From Candidatus Nitrosocosmicus oleophilus (lineage in GTDB: Archaea > Thermoproteota > Nitrososphaeria > Nitrososphaerales > Nitrososphaeraceae): 64,000 nucleotides of DNA. Below are positions 46,614 to 55,669 of the stretch, in pieces. A program made the translations under genes and the position numbers. Below the pieces are notes generated by a model. It saw only the letters and a program-made list of their open reading frames with translations, had not been told where the DNA came from and searched no databases. Every line of letters begins with the position of its first letter. The first letter of the stretch is position 1. The stretch spans positions 3,366,707 to 3,430,706 of the forward strand of contig NZ_CP012850.1 of assembly GCF_000802205.1 (NCBI RefSeq). Reading direction: 5' to 3'.

Positions 46614-48007
46614 AAAAATCATTAATAAAAAATGCCGACCTTTTGTTTGGTAAGGAACTACAAATAGTTCAGAATGGATCTATACTAATTAACGAACATG
46701 GAACAATTGAAGATTTATTCACTTCCGAAAAAAGGCTAGAAAAAAAAGACACTACAACAAGCAATTCAGTCAATAAAAATAACAAAATAGACATTATCGA
46801 TGCAGAGGGCTTTATTCTCCTACCAGGATTAATAAATTCTCATGTTCACATAGGAGACTCCATAGGAAAAGACATCTCAGCTAGTTCGGATTTAAATCAA
46901 AGAATCCATCCGCAGTATGGTATTAAAAAGACAATACTCGAAAAAACTCCAAGTTCTCAGTTAATGCAAATGATTAGAAATGCGGCTATGTCAATGCTGC
47001 ATAAGGGAATAACTACCTTTGTGGATTTCAGAGAAGGAGGACTAGAAGGTATAAGCCTGATACAAAATGCTGTAGAAAATATACCCATAAAGAAGATCGT
47101 ACTAGGAAGGATTGATTTTAATGCAAATTATAAGGATGAAAATACTTCCCCCAGGTCTCTAAAAAATGGTAAAGATACAGTGACAAAGAGTCAAATCATA
47201 AAGAAGTCGAACCTGATAGAAGAAAATGATATTATTAATCAAGGTAGTAAAATAATTGAGAAATGTGATGGCTTTGGCATTAGTGGTGCAAACGAACATA
47301 CTGATGAAATGTTACGATTGTATAATAAAATAATTTTAAAATATCAGCAAGAACGAGAAGAAGAACGAGAACGAGAAAAAACTGAATTGAATGGTCATAG
47401 GAAGGAGCCAGTGGTAGCAATACATGCTGCGGAGGCCGAAACAGCAGTAATGGAATCTGTAAAAAAGTACAAAAAGACTGAAATTGAAAGAACCGTTAAT
47501 ACGTTAAATCCTGACATATACATTCATGTTACCAATCCATCCAGCTCGGACCTGCAATTATTATATCAGAACAATAAGAAAATAGTCATTTGCCCCAGAG
47601 CCAATGGAGTGCTTGGCACAGGTTTTGCACCAATAAGAAAAATGTTAGAATATGATTTTGAACTAGGTATCGGAACGGATAATGTTATGCTTAATTCTCC
47701 AGATATGTTTAGAGAAATGGATTTTCTCATAAAGAGTCAAAGAGCTGTTGAAAAGAATACCAGGTTTCTAGATGCAAAGAAGGTACTAAAAATGGCTACA
47801 GTAAACGGTGGTAAAATTTTTAACTTAAATATAGGAAGTATTGAAAAGGGATTCCAAGCAGATTTGCTTTTTATTGATAAATATGATTTAGATCTATATC
47901 CAATTCATGATCCTCACATGTCAATTGTACAGAGATGCACCGAGAGACAACTAAAAGCGGTTATGATTGATGGTAATTTTGTATTGGAAAAAACATCAAT
48001 AAGATAA
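46610..48007 (+). CDS. Amidohydrolase in the riboflavin operon (465 aa)
   Basis: This is a metal-dependent amidohydrolase of the cytosine/guanine deaminase-like group. Metal-site motifs: LLPGLINSHVHIGDSIG (HxH), a His in VVAIHAAEAETAV, a His in YIHVTNPSSSDL and an Asp in ELGIGTDNVMLNSPDM. A charged insertion (QQEREEERERE) lies near residue 250. It overlaps GTP cyclohydrolase III by 4 bp and precedes the ArfC-type reductase by 15 bp, so it is part of the pathway operon. Candidate roles are removal of the formyl group of FAPy (in place of ArfB) or the pyrimidine deamination for which no archaeal enzyme is established. Starts at TTG. Confidence 0.85.
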   Translation: MKKSLIKNADLLFGKELQIVQNGSILINEHGTIEDLFTSEKRLEKKDTTTSNSVNKNNKIDIIDAEGFILLPGLINSHVHIGDSIGKDISASSDLNQRIHPQYGIKKTILEKTPSSQLMQMIRNAAMSMLHKGITTFVDFREGGLEGISLIQNAVENIPIKKIVLGRIDFNANYKDENTSPRSLKNGKDTVTKSQIIKKSNLIEENDIINQGSKIIEKCDGFGISGANEHTDEMLRLYNKIILKYQQEREEEREREKTELNGHRKEPVVAIHAAEAETAVMESVKKYKKTEIERTVNTLNPDIYIHVTNPSSSDLQLLYQNNKKIVICPRANGVLGTGFAPIRKMLEYDFELGIGTDNVMLNSPDMFREMDFLIKSQRAVEKNTRFLDAKKVLKMATVNGGKIFNLNIGSIEKGFQADLLFIDKYDLDLYPIHDPHMSIVQRCTERQLKAVMIDGNFVLEKTSIR

Positions 48008-48022
48008 AGGTTTCAGCGACGA

Positions 48023-48739
48023 ATGAAAATAATACTAAATGCGGCTACTAGTATTGATGGAAAAATCGCAACTGTTAATGGCGATACAAAAATTTCATCG
48101 GTATTGGATCTCAAACGTGTTCATGGATTAAGAAGAGAAACAGATGTAATTTTGGTAGGTATTTCGACTGTTATTAACGACGATCCATTATTGACAATAC
48201 GATATGGTATGAATAAAAAGGGTACTAAAAACCCTATTCGCATAATAATAGATAGCAAAGCTAGAATCCCTCTACATTCCAAAATTGTAAAAACAGCAAA
48301 TCAAATTGAAACCAGGTTGGTGGTAACCTCAAAAGCCCCATCTAAGAATTTGAAAAAATTGGAGGAAAGAGGTCTTAAAATAATTGTGTTAGACCAAGGA
48401 ACAAAAGAGGATAGAGAGAATAGAGAGAATAAGAGAAAAGACAATAGAGAAAAGGTGGATTTGAAAAAATTATTTAATCAACTAGAAAAGGAGGGTATAT
48501 CAAATGTCTTAGTCGAAGGTGGAGGGGAGATAAACTGGTCTATTATTAAAGACAACTTGTTTGATGAGATGATAATCACGATATCTCCACTAATAATTGG
48601 TGGGAAAAGGGCGATATCACTAGTGGGTGGAGAAGGTTACAAGACAATAAATGAAAGTGTAAAAATAAAGTTGTCACGAATACAAAAAAAAAGTAATGGT
48701 GAAATAATACTATATTATAAAAATATCAAAACAAATTAA
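48023..48739 (+). CDS. arfC: Diaminopyrimidine reductase of riboflavin synthesis, RibD C-domain/ArfC type (238 aa)
   Basis: The reductase fold is clear: MKIILNAATSIDGKIATVNG, RRETDVILVGISTVINDDPL, a middle strand ILVEGGG-like segment (here NVLVEGGGEINWSIIKDN) and LIIGGKRAISLVGGEG. It reduces the ribosyl chain to ribityl with NADPH. The deaminase domain of bacterial RibD is absent. A charged low-complexity insertion (EDRENRENKRKDNREK) lies near residue 135. It is last in the operon; TFE converges with 7 bp between stops. Confidence 0.92.
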   Translation: MKIILNAATSIDGKIATVNGDTKISSVLDLKRVHGLRRETDVILVGISTVINDDPLLTIRYGMNKKGTKNPIRIIIDSKARIPLHSKIVKTANQIETRLVVTSKAPSKNLKKLEERGLKIIVLDQGTKEDRENRENKRKDNREKVDLKKLFNQLEKEGISNVLVEGGGEINWSIIKDNLFDEMIITISPLIIGGKRAISLVGGEGYKTINESVKIKLSRIQKKSNGEIILYYKNIKTN

Positions 48740-48746
48740 GAAATTG

Positions 48747-49262
48747 TCATTTTACGGAATCTGTACTAAGTTGTTCTATCTTATACCTTAAAGCATCTTT
48801 CAATTTGCTGTTATCCACCATATTCAATGGTTCTTTACAATTAGGACATTTAAAGAATAACTCTATTGCATAGTCAAATTTTATTCTATCACAAGCAGAA
48901 TTACCGCAATAGTAAAATTCGGATGATTCTTCATATTCAAGTCTATTTTGCAATCTTTCCAATATTTTCTTTTTCTGATTGTCAATAAAATTATCTACAT
49001 TGTCTCTCTTTGCTCTCCATCGATACACAAACCATCCCTTTTTCTCATCTTTAACGCGGATACCCGTTATCAAAGCTTTTCCAAAAAGATCATATAGAAC
49101 TTTTCGAATAATATTTATTCGAAGACCTGTTGCAATAGCTATTTCTTCGTCAGTTGAATCTTCAGTTTTTAACAGTGCTTTGGCAACATGATGATATTCT
49201 TCCCCTCCTATTAGAGATGCAATTTTTACAAAAGGATCTTCACTACTGTCAACACTTCGCAT
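48747..49262 (-). CDS. tfe: Transcription factor E, alpha subunit (171 aa)
   Basis: The N-terminal winged helix (YHHVAKALLKTEDSTDEEIA, LRINIIRKVLYDLFGKALIT) and the C-terminal zinc ribbon (CGNSACDRI and FKCPNCKEPLNMV) identify TFE-alpha, which helps open promoters with RNA polymerase. The first ribbon pair is spaced CX4C. The length is normal. Confidence 0.93.
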   Translation of the reverse strand: MRSVDSSEDPFVKIASLIGGEEYHHVAKALLKTEDSTDEEIAIATGLRINIIRKVLYDLFGKALITGIRVKDEKKGWFVYRWRAKRDNVDNFIDNQKKKILERLQNRLEYEESSEFYYCGNSACDRIKFDYAIELFFKCPNCKEPLNMVDNSKLKDALRYKIEQLSTDSVK

Positions 49263-49787
49263 AAAGATATACTATAATAGCGTGACTAAATGATATATAG
49301 TTTTCCTAATAGTTTCCAGAAATCCAGGGTTTTCACAAACTATCCGTTAGTTTTTGATCGAATTTTTATGTGCTATGACTAATATCATAATTTATCCATA
49401 TTGAACAGGTCATATTGATGTCAGTATGTCAAATCTGCAATAAGTACTAGTGGAGAATTTACAGACAATGGTACAAAAACATGAGTTTGGACCCAGTATC
49501 CTATACACTGTCTTTTGCTTTTCCAAATGCCTATCAGATTTTTTGAGCCAATCGATTTGAACCTTCAACCTGGACTATCCAAAATACCAAACATATCATT
49601 CCAAAGTCAAATAGAAGAGAACTAGGTATAGAGGGATAGAAAGATTCGGTATGATATTTTTTGATATTAGATTGTCATTGATTCCTGGTGTGAAATGCTA
49701 GTGGTATTATAGGCCATAATAGGGGTCAATATCTGATCAAGCCAGGAGTTAAAATTAACAAAACAAGTAACAGAAGATAAACCAACA
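49263..49787. other. Intergenic stretch before the satellite, nothing supported
   Basis: AT-rich DNA with only short frames. It should carry the promoter of the minus-strand TFE gene at its left end. No tRNA or hairpin was seen. Confidence 0.35.
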
Positions 49788-50066
49788 AACTACAACTACA
49801 ACTACAACTACAACTACAACTACAACTACAACTACAACTACAACTACAACTACAACTACAACTACAACTACAACTACAACTACAACTACAACTACAACTA
49901 CAACTACAACTACAACTACAACTACAACTACAACTACAACTACAACTACAACTACAACTACAACTACAACTACAACTACAACTACAACTACAACTACAAC
50001 TACAACTACAACTACAACTACAACTACAACTACAACTACAACTACAACTACAACTACAACTACAAC
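49788..50066 (+). repeat. Perfect hexanucleotide satellite (ACAACT)n, about 46 copies
   Basis: The 6-bp unit repeats without any visible error for about 279 bp, ending in a short variant tail of ACAAGA units. Flanks are non-coding. In one frame it would encode poly-Thr, but no start codon precedes it, and the complementary strand has stops in one frame. Perfection over 46 units points to recent expansion by slippage. Confidence 0.9.
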
Positions 50067-50288
50067 AAGAACAAGAACAACTCCTTACTCACTTTCCCAA
50101 TACAAATATGTGACCTACACCCGTAAAAACTGACAATCCAGAGAAACAAGATAGAAGGAATGAGATACTACCCTGCTCTTAAAAGGTATCACCCTGAACA
50201 CTATTTTGATGAATCTAAAAAAGAGAATACAAAAATTCGGTGAGGATAGTTCTTAATTCAATCTCTATTCATCTATTACAACATAATC

Positions 50289-51170
50289 TCATTTGGAGTT
50301 TAGCTCCTCCAAAAACTGGTAGATTACTGAGTAGTCTTTATTTTTTCTATCATCACTATTGTTAGCTGCCCTAAAAAGCTGCTGCGATAAGGAGGTCATT
50401 GGCAGGAACAAACGTAAATCTTGTGATGCATCCATCATTAAATCGATATCTTTTAACATGTTTTTTAGGAAAAAAGAAGGTGAATAATCGTTATTTATCA
50501 TCATTTGACCTTTCCTTTCACTAATTCCGGTTTTAAGCTTTGTAAGATTAAGAATTTGTAAATAAAGATTTGGATCTATTCCACTATGTTTAGCCAAAAT
50601 TAATCCCTCAGACAAGGACAATGTAATTATGGCTATATTTAGATTAAGTGCCAATTTTATAGAATTAGAAACTCCATTGATTTGGCCAACATAAAATACG
50701 TGTTTGGAAATTTTTTCTAAAACATGACGGATTTCTTTAAAAGAGTTTTCATTTCCTGAAACAAGAGAAATAAGTTCCCCCTTTTTTGCGTCATTGGGAC
50801 CACCCATCACTGGAGTGCTCAGGAACGTAAATCCGCTCCGCTCCCCTACAAGATTTGAACAGTACAAAGATTGATCAGAATTAACGGTTGTACAATCCGC
50901 AATGATTAATTCCTTGTTACTACATTTCATTACACCATTATTCTGAAACAGGATTTCTTTTAATGATTCAAAATTAGTAACACAGGTTATTATTAAATCG
51001 CTTTTTTCGGCCAAGGTTCGGGCATCCCTAAATATTTTTGCGCCCTTGTCCTGGAAATATGTGAGTTTGGCTTTATTCCTACCGTAAACATTCACTTTGG
51101 TGTCTAATTCTATTAATCGTTCTATTATTCCAGTACCTAACATGCCAGATCCAATTACACCAATCGCCAT
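50289..51170 (-). CDS. 3-hydroxyisobutyrate dehydrogenase-like NAD(P) oxidoreductase (293 aa)
   Basis: The beta-hydroxyacid dehydrogenase layout is visible: Rossmann start MAIGVIGSGMLGTGIIERL, substrate motif FLSTPVMGGPNDAKKGELIS, catalytic Lys in SNSIKLALNLNIAIITLSL (SxKLxxN) and a C-terminal helical domain. Relatives reduce succinic semialdehyde, glyoxylate or 3-hydroxyisobutyrate. Succinic semialdehyde reduction is a step of the autotrophic cycle in this group, so that role deserves testing. ATG 51170 is chosen as the Rossmann fold starts there; the frame extends to 51236. Confidence 0.85.
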   Translation of the reverse strand: MAIGVIGSGMLGTGIIERLIELDTKVNVYGRNKAKLTYFQDKGAKIFRDARTLAEKSDLIITCVTNFESLKEILFQNNGVMKCSNKELIIADCTTVNSDQSLYCSNLVGERSGFTFLSTPVMGGPNDAKKGELISLVSGNENSFKEIRHVLEKISKHVFYVGQINGVSNSIKLALNLNIAIITLSLSEGLILAKHSGIDPNLYLQILNLTKLKTGISERKGQMMINNDYSPSFFLKNMLKDIDLMMDASQDLRLFLPMTSLSQQLFRAANNSDDRKNKDYSVIYQFLEELNSK

Positions 51171-51279
51171 ATCGCTCTTTAGTGACACAATCTTTGAGCA
51201 TATTAGAACAGTTTTAAATGTATATGCAATTTCCAAATGAGAAGAATAAAATAGATACGAATTGGATCACACATATAAC

Positions 51280-51729
51280 ATGACTTTTACATTATTAATT
51301 GGTAATAACTTTATATCAAATAGTCCAAGAAGCATAAGGTATAACGAAAAATCTTTGTTTAAATTAGAACAAATATCAGACTCACATAATCCTTCTATTT
51401 CGGTTAATATAGTTGATCTCAACAATAAAAAGATAATTGAAGTAGTAGAGAACGTATGCAAGTATTGTTCTCCAGATCTGATAATGAAAAAATCAGATCT
51501 TGAACATGTTTTGATTGTTGATAAAGAAGGTGAAATAGTATTTGAATCCAGAATACTAGATAAAAAAACAATTCTTGTAAGTGGTATTTTTTACGTTGAT
51601 GATCTAAAACTCACAATTACACAAAACTATATTATTCTCCCGACCCAAAAGTGGATAATGCATGATAAGGTCGATGCAAATAATAAAGACATAAACATTA
51701 CAAATGAAGGAATAAGAACATCTTCCTGA
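51280..51729 (+). CDS. Protein of unknown function (149 aa)
   Basis: The protein is soluble by composition, starts MTFTLLIGNNFISNSPRSIR and has a pair of Cys in VENVCKYCSPDLIMKKSD. The middle part (EHVLIVDKEGEIVFESRILD) looks beta-rich. No family is recognised. The frame opens slightly earlier at TTG 51262. It is divergent from the HIBADH-like gene with about 110 bp between the starts. Confidence 0.5.
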   Translation: MTFTLLIGNNFISNSPRSIRYNEKSLFKLEQISDSHNPSISVNIVDLNNKKIIEVVENVCKYCSPDLIMKKSDLEHVLIVDKEGEIVFESRILDKKTILVSGIFYVDDLKLTITQNYIILPTQKWIMHDKVDANNKDINITNEGIRTSS

Positions 51730-51782
51730 TAATATCAATAATAATGCCTGCAATCATGACGAAAATAAGAATTGATCATTAG

Positions 51783-52169
51783 CTATCCACGCTTTTCCTT
51801 GTCAACAATCCAATTGCCCGATTTTCTTTTAAGAATCAATGTCCCAACGTATTTTCCACTGCTATAGACTTTACAAAATTCTTGGCTCATTCCAAAAAAT
51901 GCCTCAACGATATTATGTTTTTTATGATATCCAGCCTCAATTACCTTGATATTTAATTTTGTACTTGATTTTTTTATGACGTTTCGGGCTATGCTCCAAT
52001 CACCACTCCATTCCACCAAATCAAAATCTCCAAAATTTAAGGTATGTATTTGATTTTTTGTAATAGAAATTTTAAACGATTTGTTGTTTTTAACGACAAA
52101 TTCATTTATCCATTTGATTGCTGCATCACCCTTTCCCTTTTCTATCCCAAAATTATCCGCACTAGCCAA
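51783..52169 (-). CDS. Protein of unknown function (128 aa)
   Basis: A small basic protein with no signal peptide. Recognisable features are an alpha/beta composition (GDAAIKWINEFVVKNNKSFK, FGDFDLVEWSGDWSIARNVI) and a C-terminal beta-rich end (GTLILKRKSGNWIVDKEKRG). The function is not recognised. It converges with the gene at 51280 with 53 bp between stops. The 355 bp upstream (52170-52524) hold nothing I can support. Confidence 0.5.
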   Translation of the reverse strand: MASADNFGIEKGKGDAAIKWINEFVVKNNKSFKISITKNQIHTLNFGDFDLVEWSGDWSIARNVIKKSSTKLNIKVIEAGYHKKHNIVEAFFGMSQEFCKVYSSGKYVGTLILKRKSGNWIVDKEKRG

Positions 52170-52524
52170 AAAATATCAATTTATAGTAGCATGGTTCTCT
52201 ATAAATATATAAAAAAGACAAAAAATAGAAAATATGTAGTATAAAATATCAAACAAGTTTGCATACGACGTCTTTATAAATTTTCAGGACTATTTTCACT
52301 GTATCAAAGGAAAGAAGTACCTAAATCAATCCAGGGTTGTTCAGTATCATGAACGCTTTTTGCTTCAATCATAATAATCCACTCTGTTCCAGCATAGACA
52401 TATAGAATTCATTAATTGACCAGATCAGTCAAGTCATATCATTACTAGGTAAAAAAATCACACAGATAATAGATAAATAGTTCATTAATTAAGGTATTTA
52501 TGAAAGGCATTAACGTAAAATAAA

Positions 52525-53385
52525 TTGGCAAACGAATCAAGTTATAAAAAAACATTAAAGTATCTAATAATTTTGATGGTTTTGAGCATTATAGTTGTCG
52601 ATTTATCTATAATATTAATTCCCGATGAACACTTTCAACATGCGGTTGCGATAATTAGTCTTAATATAGCAGGTGCTACTGCAACGGGTTTGGGAATAAT
52701 CGCGGTTGTAAGACATGGAATTTCCGGTAGTCACGGAAAATCTTACTTGTTCTTAACTATTGGTATTGCATTGTGGTTTGCAGCAGACTTGGGAATATTG
52801 TACTCTTATTTTGTCTTACACGTAGACGAATTTGAGCGTATAACTGTATTAGATATGCTATGGTACAGTGGATACCTGTTTCTTATTCTTCATTTGATAT
52901 CCATTATTAGAACAATAAGGATTAGAAACTTGTCTGTAACCATTACAATTATTTCTGCAATTATCATAGGGTCTGTTATTGTCAATTTTGGTGACTTCCT
53001 ACCTTTACGAAAATCCTTCATAGTTGGTGGGGAGATTGATGTCGCAGAAATAAATGATGAATTGTCAAACTTTGCAGTTACTATACTATACCCAATTTTA
53101 GATTTATGTTTAATTGTTCCCTCGATAATCATATTATCTAATATATATAGAGACTATCAACATTCGGTACCTTGGGTACTCGCTTCGTTATCGTTACTGG
53201 TAAATGCTATAGCAGATACAGGCTATACAATTGATTACTTAAACGGTTCAGCATCTGCTTTACCCTGGGACTTATTTTACATTGCTGATTTTATAATTAT
53301 GTCTGGTGCTCTTTATTGGTATAACAAATATCATATTACTGATCATATTTCAAAAAAGAATAAAAGAAATGAATTCATCAATTAG
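52525..53385 (+). CDS. Multi-pass membrane protein, about 8 helices (286 aa)
   Basis: Hydrophobic segments occupy most of the protein (for example LIILMVLSIIVVDLSIILI, YLFLTIGIALWFAADLGIL, YLFLILHLISIIRTIRI). Conserved-looking aromatic motifs (ALWFAADLGILYSYF, DMLWYSGYLF) resemble 7TM sensor domains that precede signalling modules, but no kinase or cyclase domain follows. It may be a stand-alone sensor. Starts at TTG 52525. It is followed directly by the CCTTCA repeat tract. Confidence 0.6.
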   Translation: MANESSYKKTLKYLIILMVLSIIVVDLSIILIPDEHFQHAVAIISLNIAGATATGLGIIAVVRHGISGSHGKSYLFLTIGIALWFAADLGILYSYFVLHVDEFERITVLDMLWYSGYLFLILHLISIIRTIRIRNLSVTITIISAIIIGSVIVNFGDFLPLRKSFIVGGEIDVAEINDELSNFAVTILYPILDLCLIVPSIIILSNIYRDYQHSVPWVLASLSLLVNAIADTGYTIDYLNGSASALPWDLFYIADFIIMSGALYWYNKYHITDHISKKNKRNEFIN

Positions 53386-53394
53386 GACGGTTAC

Positions 53395-53478
53395 CCTTCA
53401 CCTTCACCTTCACCTTCACCTTCACCTTCACCTTCACCTTCACCTTCACCTATGCCTATGCCTATGCCTATGCCTATG
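53395..53478 (+). repeat. Tandem CCTTCA (9 copies) followed by CCTATG (5 copies)
   Basis: Two adjoining perfect hexanucleotide tracts begin 9 bp after the preceding stop codon. The tracts give His/Leu or Gly/Glu dipeptide frames that I consider artefacts. This is one of several simple repeats in the right half of the window. Confidence 0.85.
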
Positions 53479-53534
53479 CCTACTCCTGCACTTGCACCTT
53501 CAACAACAGCTAAAGAACGGATAATTATCATTCG

Positions 53535-53720
53535 CTAGCCATTATCAGGCTGTGAGTCACTATTTTCTTCCTCAGACTTATCTTCGTCATCGTCTTCGTC
53601 TTCAAAATCTATATCATTTTCCTCTTCCTCTTCCTCCTCTTCCTCTATATCACGCTCGTCGTCTTGTAGTTCATGGGTCTCGTCTTTGATTTCATCCCTT
53701 TCGGCCTCTTGATTACTCAT
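53535..53720 (-). CDS. Small very acidic protein (61 aa)
   Basis: From ATG 53720 the frame reads MSNQEAERDEIKDETHELQD, followed by long Glu/Asp runs and ending SQPDNG. No fold is expected; it would be disordered and strongly negative, like acidic tails that bind basic proteins. Encoded partly by TCTTCC-type repeats, so it may be an expanded simple repeat that happens to be open. Expression is unproven. Confidence 0.4.
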   Translation of the reverse strand: MSNQEAERDEIKDETHELQDDERDIEEEEEEEEENDIDFEDEDDDEDKSEEENSDSQPDNG

Positions 53721-53802
53721 ACAGTCGAAACCTACTATACACAAATGGTATAAAAATTTTGAATCATTTGTCGATTTAATATATATGGATTATCGTAACG
53801 GA

Positions 53803-54597
53803 TTATCTGCACAATGTTTCAGGTATACTTATAGAGCAAGTATTATTTGAAATTGAATTATCGATTTCGTTAAATTTACCTCCATTTCCTATGTTGATGT
53901 CTACACCAAAGCTTCTTGTAAAATGATTTGAATTAATGGTAGTATTTGTACTTTTGGTATCAACAAAGATTCCGTTTAAGCTGCTGGATATAAGATTATC
54001 TTTTATTGAATTATCATGAGAACCAAACAAAGAAATAGAAGAAATATCGTTAGAATCAAACGCATTATTAGAAATCACAGAATCATCGATAGTGTAAAAC
54101 TTTAGCCCGGCAGTATTAGTATAGAACCGATTATTATCTACAAGAATTCCTGAAGAATTCGCAACATAAATGGAAATTTCATTCCCTGTGAAATTTACTG
54201 TAGATATATCAACATTTTTGGAGCTATTTATGTAAACTCCAATTTGGAAATGTCCAACTGTTCCATTTCCTTCTAAAGTAACATTTTCTTTATTTGAAAT
54301 CAAAACGCCAGTATAAGGATTCAAGTAACCTGAACCTAAAATAGAAAAGTTATTTAAATTAATAACAGTATTATTGGTATTTATTGCTACACCGTTCTGA
54401 AAATCAGAATCTAAAGACTCGTTTAGTGTATAAAACTTGCCAACATATGAAGCACACTTAAATAGACTCGCATCGGGACCCATATTCTGACCACTAGCAA
54501 GTTCAGGTTCTATCTCAACTTCAACATACCACAGAATAAATAATAGTGCAAAGACAACTGTAAAAGTGTGAAATATACAATTCCTTAGCATAAACAC
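53803..54597 (-). CDS. Exported right-handed beta-helix (NosD-like) protein (264 aa)
   Basis: A signal segment (FHTFTVVFALLFILWYVEV) is followed by parallel beta-helix repeats rich in Asn (NTVINLNNFSILGSG, NVTLEGNGTVGHFQIGVYIN, SGILVDNNRFYTNTAGLKFY, SSISLFGSHDNSIKDNLISS). Such coils are typical of NosD/pectate-lyase-like surface proteins that bind carbohydrate or metal partners. No catalytic residue set is evident. It is probably a surface protein. Confidence 0.75.
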   Translation of the reverse strand: MFMLRNCIFHTFTVVFALLFILWYVEVEIEPELASGQNMGPDASLFKCASYVGKFYTLNESLDSDFQNGVAINTNNTVINLNNFSILGSGYLNPYTGVLISNKENVTLEGNGTVGHFQIGVYINSSKNVDISTVNFTGNEISIYVANSSGILVDNNRFYTNTAGLKFYTIDDSVISNNAFDSNDISSISLFGSHDNSIKDNLISSSLNGIFVDTKSTNTTINSNHFTRSFGVDINIGNGGKFNEIDNSISNNTCSISIPETLCR

Positions 54598-54773
54598 ACA
54601 ATTGATTGATAGATCTGTTTTATTTATTTAGCCTTTGGCATCACACGACTCACGACTCATTAGATAACAGTACAGGTAGGAGTGCGACTCTTATGATCAT
54701 ATAATCTTCGATAATAATAAGACGTCATTCAAAAAAGTTCAGACATGAAATATTTAATATTAAAAGAATGTCT

Positions 54774-55493
54774 TTATATGATATAAGGGCCATTGACTTT
54801 GAGCCATCTTATTTTAATTTTATAATCACTCATATGGTCTGATACTATTTTCCAGAATCGCTTAGAATGATTTCTTTCAATAAGGTGACTTAGTTCATGT
54901 AATACCACATACTCAATTACGTCGAGAGGAGCCTTTAAAAGATGGATATTAAGATTTATGATATTACGATATGTCGCACTGCCCCACCTACTTTTCAATT
55001 TTTTTAGCAATATTTTCTTAGGTGACACATTTAGAAGTTTAGAATACTTTACAATTATTGGACTAATAATTGGATAAGCCATGTCAGTTAACCATTGTTC
55101 ATAGATGCGCTTTACGTTCCTTCTATTTGTGTAAATAACAAACCCATCATTAGTAAAATTCAACAGATTCGAATTGTGACCAATAATCCTTAATCCATAG
55201 TTCTTTCCAAGATACGGTAAAGTAGAATTATTTTGATAGACCGGTATGTTAATTGATGCATCTGGATTGTCTTGTTCTTTGATTTTTTGAAATATCCACT
55301 TTGCCTTTTTGCTTACGAGAGACTCGATTTCTTTCAGGGATGATGATGTTGAAGTTCGTACTGACACATTACCATATTCAATCAATATTTCGTTAGTTTT
55401 TCTTCTTCTTTGAGACCGAATTATTTGAAATTCTAAAACACTGTTGTCATAAATAATTTTATGTTTGTGGTTGAATGAAGATTGTGCAATCAT
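54774..55493 (-). CDS. YgjP/SprT-like zinc metalloprotease-fold protein (239 aa)
   Basis: The C-terminal motif YVVLHELSHLIERNHSKRFW (HExxH-type with a third His, here HELSH...H) and the preceding LKKLKSRWGSATYRNIINLN are those of the YgjP/DUF45 family. The N-terminal part carries RSQRRRKTNEILIEYGNVSV as in the family. Some members cleave proteins crosslinked to DNA, others have been proposed to act on UTP. It stands alone upstream of the polymerase gene. Confidence 0.85.
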   Translation of the reverse strand: MIAQSSFNHKHKIIYDNSVLEFQIIRSQRRRKTNEILIEYGNVSVRTSTSSSLKEIESLVSKKAKWIFQKIKEQDNPDASINIPVYQNNSTLPYLGKNYGLRIIGHNSNLLNFTNDGFVIYTNRRNVKRIYEQWLTDMAYPIISPIIVKYSKLLNVSPKKILLKKLKSRWGSATYRNIINLNIHLLKAPLDVIEYVVLHELSHLIERNHSKRFWKIVSDHMSDYKIKIRWLKVNGPYII

Positions 55494-55669
55494 AAATATT
55501 GGCTAATAATAATTAGAAGGCTGTTTTTATAAATTTAAGGGTGTATAGAATGTTAATATCAATCCAGCATTTGAGGCAAAAAATAAGATATTTCTTACTG
55601 TTTATCTATTTAGAGTTTTCCTAAAAATGACAGAACAGTCAAAATGTGATTAAAATATCAATAAAAACA

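Noticed and set aside
53306..53524. His/Leu repeat frame after the membrane protein
   Set aside because: It is created by the CCTTCA and CCTATG tracts and overlaps the preceding gene.
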